A DNA stretch of 11,098 nucleotides from JAYPEY01 sp964519245 (GCA_964519245.1 CAZFLK010000183.1:1-11098); one strand, 5' to 3'. Positions 5,685-11,098 are shown, counted from the stretch's first letter. The notes: generated by a model not told the origin, from the sequence alone. A program made the numbers and translations.

Positions 5685-8333
5685 CTACCGCAGGTCGTCC
5701 GGCGCAAACTCGAACCAGTTCAGATTCATCATGTGATTGGGGCCGTTGAACGTGACGAACAGCTCGAACGGCTCGCCCGGATCCTTGATCGACGACGCGA
5801 AGTCCTGATACTTGCCCCAGTCCTTCGTGCTCGTGACCTTCACTGCGCCGAGTAGCTCGCCATCGCGCGCATGCTTGCGAAACTCCACGATCCCGCCGGC
5901 CCCGCCGCTGCTTGCGCGACAAACGACCTTGCCAATGCCGGTAAGATCCACCTGTCCGAACCTTGCCCAAGCCCCGCTCATGGTGGCTCCAAAGTTCTTC
6001 TGATTCTTCCCGTCGCTGTTGCCCCCGATACTGACGCCGTAATGCTCCGCGGCGCTTTCGGCCTCGATGCGAGGGCTGCGCAGGGTCACCTTCACCGACG
6101 TCGTCAACGGCCCCACTCCATCGCCTCCCTTGTCAGTATAGGTCGCAGTCAGGGTATAGGCCGCCGCTGCGGTTCCCTTGGGCTCGGGACCAACTTTAAG
6201 GCTCCCTTCCGCCAGGGAATCCACCAACGCCGCGCTGACCGCGTCTTCCTTCTGAGCCAGTATCCAGGCAACCATCTGACGCGCCTCGGCCAACGTGTGC
6301 TGCGGATGCGGAAGCATCGGAACTTCGCTCCAGACCGTGGCCGATCCCTGGATCACCCGCTGGGCGGCCCGCTCAAGCGCCTCGGCATCCTCCTGATACC
6401 GTTTGGCAATCTCCAGGATCGCCGGCCCCACGATCTTGTGATTCATGCCGTGGCAATTGAAACAGTCGCTTCCGCGCATCAGTTTCAACCCGATGGGATC
6501 GCGCTCACTCGGTCCGGCGCCCGCGCCGAAGCCGCCACGCACATCAATCTTGCCCATGAACTCATCGTCCTCCAGATCATAGCCCGCGACCTTGAACTTC
6601 AGATCCTGTCCCCAATGAAAGAAACCGCCCGACTTCGGATACTGAAACGCCAAGTCCGGCGGACGATTCCCCACCAGCGTCGGAACCTGCGCCACCCCCT
6701 TCGCTCCCTGGGAATCAATGACGGTCAACTCCACGCTGTAGACGCCATTCTCGTCGAAGCGCAGCTCCGGGTTCGGCTCGGTCGAAACCACCTCCCCGCC
6801 CGACTTCGTCCGCCATTCAAAACGCAGTTCATCGCCGGCGTCCTTGTCGGTCGATCCCGCGCTTGAGAACACCGCCTTCAACGGCGCGCGGCCGATATTG
6901 CCCGTCGCCGAAGCCCTGGCAACCGGGGCGCGATTGCCGCGGTTGTAATCGATGCGCAACAGGCGTGAGTCGTCGTTGAAGCCCCAGGTGTCGCCATACT
7001 CGAGCACATAGAGCTCCCCGTCCCTGCCAAGCTTCATGTCGACCGGCCGCTTGAGCGAATGTTCTTCCAGAAAGGGTTCGATCTTCACGATGTTCGAATC
7101 CTCGTCCAGATGCACGGCCATGATCCAGTGACGGCTCCATTCGTAGATGAACAGGCAATTGTCATAGTAGCGCGGCAGCTTCGTCGGCGACGGATTGTTC
7201 TCGTCGAAATGATAGACCGGCCCGGCGCAGGCCGTACGGCCGCCTGTCCGCAACTCCGGAAACGCCTCCGATCGGGCCGAGGGATAATGGATCCAAGCGG
7301 GTTGCGCCGGAGGCAGGATCTCGCTCCCGGTATTGTTCGGGGACCGGTTGATGGGCCGCTCGACCTCGAACTTTGGCCCGGTCGCGCCCGTCGCGTAGTC
7401 CCAATCGTGATACGGCTGGTTGTCGGCAATGAAATAGGGCCAGCCAAAGAACCCCGCCTTGCGCGCCTGGTTGACCTCGTCGTGACCGCGAGGACCGCGT
7501 CCCTCGAGATTCGAGCCCGCGTCCGGCCCCACATCGCCCCAATACAGGTAGCCGGTTTCCTGATCCACCGAGATGCGCCAAGGATTCCGGCAGCCCATAA
7601 CATAGATTTCCGGCAGTCCCTTGATCCCGCCGCCCTCCGGAAACAGATTGCCTGCCGGAATCTCGTAGCCTCCCCCCGCCTTGGGCCGGATGCGAATCAC
7701 CCCTCCGCGCACATCCATCGTGTTTCCCGAGGACTTCTGCGCGTCAAAGGGATCGCGCCCCGCGCGTTCATCAATCGGCGCATAGCCCTTGGAATCGCCG
7801 AAGGGATTCGTATTGTCGCCCGCCGAAATGAACAGGCAACCATCCGGCCCGAAGGCGATGGAACCCGCCTCGTGGCAACAGCTGTCCTTCTTGCGATCCG
7901 TGCGGAACTTCATGATCAGCGTCTCGCTAGCCTTGTCCAACACATCCCCTTCCATCGTAAAGCGACTGATCCATTCCTCCGAATGCTCCGGGTGCGAGTA
8001 CTTCAGATAAATCCACCGGTTCTTCTCGAACTCAGGATCAAGCGCGATCCCCAGCAGTCCGCTCTCCTGCTTGTCGTAGACCTTGAATTCCGCCGCCTCC
8101 GTCACCCGCCCGTCCCCCGGATGCCAGATCTTCACCTTGCCGTGCAACTCGATGAAAAACACCCGTCCGTCCGGCGCCGGCGCGAGCGCCAAGGGTTTCG
8201 GCATGCCCTGATCCAACACGGCAACCTCAAACCGGCCGGGATCAGGTTTCGGCGCATGGACATCAGCTCGGCCAACCCCGACCAGAATCACGACGCCAAA
8301 CAGGCACGACAGCTTGCTCAATAGTGGACGCAT
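5685..8333 (-). CDS. Secreted PQQ-type sugar dehydrogenase / PKD / cytochrome c / CBM6-like fusion
   Basis: The product is 882 residues from the ATG at 8333, chosen because it opens a signal peptide (MRPLLSKLSCLFGVVILVGV, cleavage near GRA). A TTG start at 8420 would add 29 unrelated residues. Residues about 35-465 are a GSDH-like six-bladed propeller with LLGIALDPEF, CCHEAGSIAFGPDG (His154, equivalent in place to the catalytic histidine of soluble glucose dehydrogenase), SAGDN and CRNPWR (Arg249-Asn250). Residues about 469-560 are a PKD-like domain (NRAPVA to YSVELTVIDSQG). Residues about 614-705 are a class I cytochrome c with haem site CFNCH (Cys624, Cys627, His628) and likely distal ligand Met673 in EVPMLPHP. 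Residues about 754-880 resemble a CBM6-type carbohydrate-binding module (RIEAESA to NLNWFEF). It probably oxidises a bound sugar and passes electrons to the fused haem in the periplasm or outside. Substrate and actual PQQ binding are unproven. Confidence 0.95.
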   Translation of the reverse strand: MRPLLSKLSCLFGVVILVGVGRADVHAPKPDPGRFEVAVLDQGMPKPLALAPAPDGRVFFIELHGKVKIWHPGDGRVTEAAEFKVYDKQESGLLGIALDPEFEKNRWIYLKYSHPEHSEEWISRFTMEGDVLDKASETLIMKFRTDRKKDSCCHEAGSIAFGPDGCLFISAGDNTNPFGDSKGYAPIDERAGRDPFDAQKSSGNTMDVRGGVIRIRPKAGGGYEIPAGNLFPEGGGIKGLPEIYVMGCRNPWRISVDQETGYLYWGDVGPDAGSNLEGRGPRGHDEVNQARKAGFFGWPYFIADNQPYHDWDYATGATGPKFEVERPINRSPNNTGSEILPPAQPAWIHYPSARSEAFPELRTGGRTACAGPVYHFDENNPSPTKLPRYYDNCLFIYEWSRHWIMAVHLDEDSNIVKIEPFLEEHSLKRPVDMKLGRDGELYVLEYGDTWGFNDDSRLLRIDYNRGNRAPVARASATGNIGRAPLKAVFSSAGSTDKDAGDELRFEWRTKSGGEVVSTEPNPELRFDENGVYSVELTVIDSQGAKGVAQVPTLVGNRPPDLAFQYPKSGGFFHWGQDLKFKVAGYDLEDDEFMGKIDVRGGFGAGAGPSERDPIGLKLMRGSDCFNCHGMNHKIVGPAILEIAKRYQEDAEALERAAQRVIQGSATVWSEVPMLPHPQHTLAEARQMVAWILAQKEDAVSAALVDSLAEGSLKVGPEPKGTAAAAYTLTATYTDKGGDGVGPLTTSVKVTLRSPRIEAESAAEHYGVSIGGNSDGKNQKNFGATMSGAWARFGQVDLTGIGKVVCRASSGGAGGIVEFRKHARDGELLGAVKVTSTKDWGKYQDFASSIKDPGEPFELFVTFNGPNHMMNLNWFEFAPDDLR

Positions 8334-8433
8334 GCTCCAAATCACATCCGTTTCCAACCGCCGCTGGCAAGCAGAATCGAGCCCATCTTCGTTGCGCCAA
8401 TAAACGTCCAACTCTATCAAGGATCACACTGGT

Positions 8434-8452
8434 GCCAGGCTCAAGATCGAGG
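8434..8452 (+). repeat. Short dispersed repeat, copy 1 (pair with 9481-9499)
   Basis: This 19-base stretch, starting GCCAGGCTCAA, matches 9481-9499 in the same orientation at 17 of 19 positions. It sits directly before the longer repeat at 8456-8501. The similarity is short and could be part of a larger degraded repeat family. Confidence 0.5.
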
Positions 8453-8455
8453 GCA

Positions 8456-8501
8456 TCGCGTGGATCTTGGAAGAAGGCATTGGACGGCTTGGACGCGCCG
8501 C
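8456..8501. repeat. 46-bp dispersed repeat, copy 1
   Basis: This segment, beginning TCGCGTGGATCTTGG, matches 11053-11098 in the same orientation at 41 of 46 positions. All five differences are transitions. It sits upstream of the PQQ gene start and immediately left of the palindromic element. Flanks of the two copies to the left are not similar. It is probably a genome-wide intergenic repeat. Confidence 0.85.
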
Positions 8502-8520
8502 GCGAAGCGCCGTTACTACG

Positions 8521-8788
8521 CCGGCTGATGGGCGCACGTCAATTTTGTGCAATGTTCCGGCCCAAAGGGCCAACCCTATGTCAGCCCAGGCCAACGGCCT
8601 GGGTAGGCGAGCAAAACAAGATGAGCCCCAAAGGGGCGGCCCTATCGTCCGCCGCCAGCGCTATAGGGCCGCCCCTTTGGGGCTCAGACTTTATTGAAAC
8701 CGTTTCCCAGGGCGATGCCCTGGGCTGACATAGAATCGACCCTTCGGGCCTTCGCTCTGCACAATCGTGACGTGCGCCCCCGGCTGAT
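8521..8788. mobile_element. MITE-like 250-bp palindromic element with 9-bp flanking duplication
   Basis: The element (8530-8779) is built as two diverged inverted half-copies. Terminal repeats 8530-8551 and 8758-8779 are complementary at 19 of 22 positions, and the outer 12 bases (GGGCGCACGTCA) are perfect. Internal complements are 8576-8590 with 8719-8733 (15 of 15) and 8622-8645 with 8663-8686 (24 of 24, 17-base loop). Each half carries its own small hairpin: 8585-8603 (7-bp stem) and 8706-8724 (8-bp stem, 3-base loop). The element is flanked exactly by CCGGCTGAT at 8521-8529 and 8780-8788, as expected for a target duplication. It encodes no transposase, so it would be mobilised in trans. 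It abuts the vapC stop codon. A composite of two inverted REP-like units is the alternative. Confidence 0.75.
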
Positions 8789-9193
8789 TCAACCCTTTCT
8801 CGGATGTAGCTCGATGGGCAGGTATTTTGCATACCGCGAGAAATCGCGATCCTTGGTCAAAATGCGAGCCTTCCATTTTACGCTGCATGCACAGATAAGA
8901 AAATCGGTGTGCGATCCTTGGATTCCCCTGCTTCGGCAAGTGTTGAAGAAGGACGCAGCCAGTTCATAGATTGGCTCCTCAATCCTTTGACTAGGGAAGG
9001 CCCTCAACGCCTTTCTGATTCTCTCGAATCGCTCGCTCTCCTTGATCCCCGAAAGGACCTCCTGGCGTATGGGTCCGATCATCAACACTTCGCCTTCGTT
9101 CACAAGGTTGCGCAGGCAGACGACGCTGACGCTCTCTTTGCCCTTCTTTCGGAACGCCTCGGACCAGACATCTGAATCGACAATGACCCTCAC
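8789..9193 (-). CDS. vapC: PIN-domain ribonuclease toxin (VapC-like)
   Basis: This 134-residue protein has the acidic residues of a PIN nuclease. Asp6 and Asp8 lie in VIVDSDVWSEA at the N-terminus, Glu45 in RQEVLSG, Asp97 in GSHTDFLICA, and Asp115 and Asp117 in ILTKDRDF. VapC toxins cleave RNA, often tRNA or rRNA, using a metal held by these residues, and are blocked by the cognate VapB. The start is GTG, and GTGA overlaps it with the vapB stop codon, which implies coupled translation. The size is typical of the family. Its stop codon is immediately followed by the flanking duplication of the palindromic element, so the gene's 3' end is intact but the DNA beyond it is disturbed. The RNA target is unknown. 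Confidence 0.92.
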   Translation of the reverse strand: MRVIVDSDVWSEAFRKKGKESVSVVCLRNLVNEGEVLMIGPIRQEVLSGIKESERFERIRKALRAFPSQRIEEPIYELAASFFNTCRSRGIQGSHTDFLICACSVKWKARILTKDRDFSRYAKYLPIELHPRKG

Positions 9194-9387
9194 TTTCGAC
9201 GGGCTTTCTTGGGTTCATACTCGTCGAAGTAATCAACGGTTCCGAACAACTCCAGAACCTCCTTCTGCTCTCTCCGCACAATGAATTCCTTGAGCGCCTC
9301 GTTGACGGTATCCTTTTTGGTCTTCTTTCCCCCGATCTTGAGCGCTTTGGTCAGCAGGGCGTCGTCGATTGCAAGATTGGTAGCCAT
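9190..9387 (-). CDS. vapB: VapB-like antitoxin
   Basis: The product is a 65-residue antitoxin: MATNLAIDDALLTKALKIGG, then KKTKKDTVNEALKEFIVRR and a charged tail (FGTVDYFDEYEPKKARRK). The N-terminal half fits the VapB antitoxin family (short strand plus two helices used for DNA binding and dimerisation). The acidic C-terminus would wrap the VapC active site. The frame stays open to 9690, but upstream residues come from repeat DNA and the transposase fragment read out of frame, so the ATG at 9387 is the start. No Shine-Dalgarno precedes it and a promoter-like pair lies directly upstream. It precedes vapC with a 3-base overlap and probably autoregulates the operon. Confidence 0.9.
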   Translation of the reverse strand: MATNLAIDDALLTKALKIGGKKTKKDTVNEALKEFIVRREQKEVLELFGTVDYFDEYEPKKARRK

Positions 9388-9392
9388 GTGTA

Positions 9393-9422
9393 AATATCCA
9401 CACAACCTCTCTCCGGAGTCAA
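9393..9422 (-). promoter_or_regulatory. Candidate vapBC promoter, possibly leaderless
   Basis: On the minus strand TTGACT (9417-9422) and GATATT (9393-9398) are separated by 18 bases. Only five bases separate the -10 from the vapB ATG, so transcription would begin at or next to the start codon. This agrees with the absence of a Shine-Dalgarno. GTGT and ACAC flank the -10 (9388-9403) and could be a small operator. Consensus match only. Confidence 0.35.
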
Positions 9423-9480
9423 ATCCCTTTGGGTGACCGCGAAGTGAGCCGCCGGGCGAATCACCCGTGAGGGCGCAGAT

Positions 9481-9499
9481 GCCAGGCTCAAAGTCGAGG
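9481..9499 (+). repeat. Short dispersed repeat, copy 2 (pair with 8434-8452)
   Basis: This copy matches 8434-8452 at 17 of 19 positions, same orientation. It overlaps the out-of-frame tail of the truncated transposase, near the point where the transposase sequence is lost, and so may mark the deletion or recombination junction. Confidence 0.5.
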
Positions 9500-9763
9500 A
9501 ATGGAAACATCCCAAGTGTGGCTGATCCATGGGCTGTGGGTCCCAACCTCCATGGCGATGCGCGCCTCCGGGAAGCGGGCGGCGAGTTTCCCCAGCTGAG
9601 GCCGGGTGTTTGGGAGGCTGAGTTCCTCGAGGATCTCGTCGGTCGCGTGATCGAGGATGCAAACGGCGTGACGTTTGTCGCCGAGATCAATCCCGATGGT
9701 GTGGGTGGGAACGAAGGCGGCGGAGGCGGCGGAGGCGGCGGAGGTGTTTGTCTTGGTTTTCAT
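9488..9763 (-). pseudogene. IS110-family transposase, N-terminal fragment
   Basis: The open frame gives 91 residues, of which about 80 resemble the RuvC-like N-terminus of IS110-family (DEDD) transposases. These are THTIGIDLGDKRHAVCILD with Asp26, LPNTRPQLGKL, and ARIAMEVGTHSPWIS with Glu72. After about residue 81 (base 9523) the similarity stops and the frame ends ten residues later. Intact family members are several hundred residues long, with two further Asp residues and a C-terminal domain carrying a catalytic Ser; none of that is here. The start has an odd Ser-Ala-Ala repeat (residues 8-16) from a 9-base DNA repeat. No right-hand IS end can be recognised. It is a dead remnant lying between the two toxin-antitoxin modules. 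Confidence 0.8.
9716..9742. repeat. 9-bp repeat, three copies
   Basis: GGCGGCGGA occurs three times head to tail. On the minus strand, inside the transposase fragment, it encodes repeated Ala/Ser near the N-terminus. Such repeats expand by slippage. Confidence 0.85.
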
Positions 9764-9764
9764 T

Positions 9765-9804
9765 GGCAGTGAGGATAACGCCCGGAGTCCCGGGGTTCAC
9801 TGCC
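9765..9804. other. Nested hairpin just upstream of the transposase fragment
   Basis: GGCAGTGA (9765-9772) and TCACTGCC (9797-9804) are perfect complements. Inside them CCCGG (9781-9785) pairs with CCGGG (9790-9794) around AGTC. It begins one base before the transposase start codon. It could be the left-end structure of the IS, where some IS110 members encode their guide (bridge) RNA, or part of the attC-like site it overlaps. No T-run follows. Confidence 0.5.
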
Positions 9805-9826
9805 TTCTCATTTAATCTTGTTGGGC
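9773..9826 (-). other. attC-like site B (downstream of the ParE gene)
   Basis: Read on the minus strand, GCCCAAC (9820-9826, a full match to the R-box consensus RYYYAAC) starts five bases after the parE stop codon, and GTTATCC (9773-9779) closes the site 54 bases later. GCCCAAC is the exact complement of GTTGGGC at the other end of the ParE module (10359-10365). The second box is a poor match to GTTRRRY and the internal arms pair weakly, so the site is degraded, interrupted by the neighbouring IS110 fragment, or not an attC. Confidence 0.3.
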
Positions 9827-9830
9827 AAGT

Positions 9831-10133
9831 TCACTGCTTGAGATTGGGCTCCCCTCTGGCTCCGTGCCAAACCCTCAAGACGGAAAGAATGGCGGCATCA
9901 TCGTTTACTTCGTAAATCACTCGATATGGCGTAATAATCACCTCGCGAATCAGCTCATCCCGATACTCCGGGACGATTCTTCCAATCCGAGGAAACGGCG
10001 CCAGACCCTCGACTTTCGCAATAATCCGGTCGCCAAAGCGCTTTGCCGCGTCGCGGTCATCAGCAGCGATGTAACGCACCAAATCACGCAAATCCGCAAG
10101 GGCGGTCTTCGCCCAGACTATTCGGAAGTCCAT
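9831..10133 (-). CDS. ParE/RelE-family toxin
   Basis: This 100-residue protein has the ParE/RelE fold signature: MDFRIVWAKTALADLRDLVRYI, then a long helix (DRDAAKRFGDRIIAKVEGL), FPRIGRIVPEY, and the C-terminal beta-sheet LIREVIITPYRVIYEV with ILSVLRVWHGAR at the end. The basic residues and the paired-helix N-terminus fit ParE-like toxins, which poison gyrase, or RelE-like ones, which cut mRNA on the ribosome; the sequence alone does not settle which. The frame is open to 10247, but the true start is the ATG at 10133, 16 bases inside the antitoxin gene, giving the usual overlapping pair. The stop is followed after five bases by a GCCCAAC box. Confidence 0.92.
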   Translation of the reverse strand: MDFRIVWAKTALADLRDLVRYIAADDRDAAKRFGDRIIAKVEGLAPFPRIGRIVPEYRDELIREVIITPYRVIYEVNDDAAILSVLRVWHGARGEPNLKQ

Positions 10134-10303
10134 GCTTGCAAGAGATCTCGAACCTCTTCGTGGGGGGTCACTTCCCCTCTTTGCACTTCCATGCGGCTCT
10201 TTTCGATTGCCGCGAGAAAGCGAATTCGTTCCTCGATATCCGGCCAAGACGCATCCTCTGGCAAACCGCGGATGGTTTCCATTGCTAACTCTTTCGTCGA
10301 CAT
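10118..10303 (-). CDS. Antitoxin of the ParE/RelE module
   Basis: This is a 61-residue acidic protein: MSTKELAMETIRGLPEDASW, then PDIEERIRFLAAIEKSRMEV and RGEVTPHEEVRDLLQAW. It resembles the small antitoxins found next to ParE/RelE-type toxins, with a predicted N-terminal DNA-binding or dimer part and a C-terminal amphipathic helix for the toxin. I do not see a clear ribbon-helix-helix consensus, so I do not assign ParD or RelB. A GAGG purine run lies just before the ATG but with only two bases of spacing. ATTAAT lies 12 bases further up, with TTGAAT before it (15-base spacing), as a weak possible promoter. The gene overlaps the toxin by 16 bases. Confidence 0.85.
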   Translation of the reverse strand: MSTKELAMETIRGLPEDASWPDIEERIRFLAAIEKSRMEVQRGEVTPHEEVRDLLQAWTSE

Positions 10304-10358
10304 ATCCTCACATTAATCTGCTCAACATCGATATTCAAGTTTAGGCGCCCACGCCAGG

Positions 10359-10483
10359 GCCCAACGTCAAAGGTCTGGCACCGGCTACCGGCGGCGAGCC
10401 TTCGACTGCTGGTTGAGGGTTGAATGGTCATGACGGATTGAACTCGCGGCGGGGCAGGTGTTGAGAGCGACGCCTTGTTATCC
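10359..10483 (-). other. attC-like site A (downstream of the 10478 gene)
   Basis: Read on the minus strand, GGATAAC (10477-10483) contains the stop codon of the upstream gene and is followed by AAGGCG. The site ends 125 bases later with GACCTTTGAC and GTTGGGC (10359-10365, full match to GTTRRRY). AAGG near one end can pair with CCTT near the other, CACC with GGTG, and a GC-rich inner arm (GCGAG with CTCGC) closes towards the middle. The length and the ends AACAAGGCG and CCTTTGACGTTGGGC resemble known chromosomal attC sites. The first box fits RYYYAAC poorly but is the exact complement of GTTATCC at site B. No integrase gene is visible, so this is a hypothesis. Confidence 0.4.
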
Positions 10484-10855
10484 CTTGGTTTGGTTCTCGG
10501 TTAAGCTTCGCCAGATCGCCTGCGCTTCAGCAAGGTCATCAGCTGAATCGAAATAGATCGCCATCTGAACATGTCCCTCCTCGCCAATCGCGAAACAATA
10601 GAAAGCTGGCTCACGATCATCATTGGAATCTTCCTTCAAGCGGTAGGCGTAACGCGAAACTCCGTCAGACGATTCAGTGACCTTGTCGAACGCATCCGGT
10701 GACGAATCACCCTGAATCCACTGGAGACGCTCGTCCTGAGATTCAGATTTGTCGTTGTTCCAGACGTTTGTCCATATCGTGAATCCCGGCTTCCAAATGA
10801 CGAGCTGCCCCTCCTCAATTCGCCGGTTGAATTGGGTGGGAAGCGTACAGACCAA
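10478..10855 (-). CDS. Uncharacterised small protein, probably 5'-frameshifted
   Basis: The open frame encodes up to 125 residues starting only at a TTG. The body is well formed: FNRRIEEGQLVIWKPGFTIW, then ERLQWIQGDSSPDAFD, a serine/acid stretch, and AFYCFAIGEEGHVQMAIYFD ending in AQAIWRSLTE. It reads as a compact cytoplasmic alpha/beta protein. I recall similar hypothetical proteins but no known function. A better start, ATG at 10866 with GAAGG about ten bases upstream, gives MTADWS in another frame; joining it to CTLPTQFNRRIEEG needs a one-base correction between about 10845 and 10860. The gene is therefore either mutated or carries a sequencing error. Its stop codon lies inside the attC-like site A, as in many cassette genes. 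Confidence 0.7.
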   Translation of the reverse strand: MVCTLPTQFNRRIEEGQLVIWKPGFTIWTNVWNNDKSESQDERLQWIQGDSSPDAFDKVTESSDGVSRYAYRLKEDSNDDREPAFYCFAIGEEGHVQMAIYFDSADDLAEAQAIWRSLTENQTKG

Positions 10856-10866
10856 TCCGCGGTCAT

Positions 10867-11098
10867 CTGGTAGTGACCTTCAACGATCGGGAAATCAGGG
10901 TGCAATGACCTCGGTCGGTCGGGAGACTGGATCAAGGAACGCAGCGTCGGTGTTTCCACAAGCGCAACAAGGCGGCGTCAAGCCGCCGCAGTCCAAGGCG
11001 CTGGCGCGCGGCATTTGGGTTGGATTGTATCGTGTTTGTGCGGAAGGGAGCCTCGCGTGAATCTTGGGGGAAGGCATTGGATGGCTTGGGCGCGCCGC
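10867..11098. other. Non-coding repeat-rich right edge
   Basis: I see no gene here; the minus-strand frame 10895-11077 is a translation of repeat DNA. It holds a hairpin GGCGGC-GTCAA-GCCGCC (10971-10987) followed by GCAGTCCAAGGCGCTGGCGC, which from memory recurs between genes in Verrucomicrobiota, and then the second copy of the 46-base repeat at the window edge. Confidence 0.6.
11053..11098. repeat. 46-bp dispersed repeat, copy 2 (cut by window end)
   Basis: This copy matches 8456-8501 at 41 of 46 positions in the same orientation, all differences being transitions. The match reaches the last base of the window, so the real repeat is probably longer. Confidence 0.85.

Noticed and set aside
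5245..5970. 241-residue minus-strand open frame
   Set aside because: It runs across the RRM gene, its terminator and the end of the PQQ gene, and its translation is a shadow of both.
7059..8324. 421-residue plus-strand open frame
   Set aside because: It is antisense to the dehydrogenase propeller and rich in Arg, Pro and His, with no recognisable motif.
8581..8832. Small open frames within the palindromic element
   Set aside because: They are translations of the inverted-repeat DNA. Similar frames on both strands arise simply from the palindrome.
9388..9690. N-terminal extension of the VapB frame
   Set aside because: The extra 101 residues come from repeat DNA and out-of-frame transposase sequence. 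The ATG at 9387 gives a normal-length antitoxin.
10895..11077. 60-residue minus-strand frame (ALDCGGLTPPCCACGN)
   Set aside because: The sequence is a translation of a dispersed intergenic repeat with a GGCGGC/GCCGCC hairpin, not a gene.

Overview
The window is a GC-rich bacterial chromosome segment. The gene content points to Verrucomicrobiota, or less likely Planctomycetota: a lipoprotein with a C-terminal TlpA-type thioredoxin domain, a secreted CehA/McbA-type metallohydrolase, a secreted PQQ-type sugar dehydrogenase fused to PKD, cytochrome c and CBM6-like domains, a small glycine-tailed RRM protein, weak Shine-Dalgarno sites and many dispersed intergenic repeats. This assignment is inferred from family knowledge; there is no rRNA or other marker gene in the window.

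Layout. Bases 1-56 are a heptamer tandem repeat. Bases 59-2152 hold a two-gene minus-strand operon: a cysteine-rich DR2241-like protein, then a thioredoxin-fold lipoprotein. A divergent plus-strand gene (2249-4609) encodes the metallohydrolase. A roughly 620-base non-coding stretch with several hairpins leads to the RRM gene (5230-5532), which has a structured leader and a clear rho-independent terminator. The large PQQ/cytochrome c enzyme lies on the minus strand at 5685-8333. These genes form the metabolic/envelope half of the window.

From about 8430 to the end the window becomes an accessory region. It contains a 250-base palindromic element with terminal inverted repeats and a 9-base flanking direct duplication (8521-8788), a VapBC-type toxin-antitoxin pair, the truncated N-terminus of an IS110-family transposase, a ParE/RelE-type toxin with its antitoxin, a small uncharacterised gene that appears frameshifted, and several dispersed repeats. 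One of these repeats occurs twice in the window, at 8456-8501 and at the right edge.

The most interesting reading of this half is that the ParE module and the gene upstream of it are laid out like integron gene cassettes. Two sites with RYYYAAC/GTTRRRY-type ends bracket the ParE module, each starting at or a few bases after a stop codon. Their 7-base ends are complementary in the nested pattern expected from cassette insertion. The IS110 fragment next to one of the sites fits the known habit of IS1111-attC elements of targeting attC sites. No integrase gene is visible, so this remains a hypothesis.
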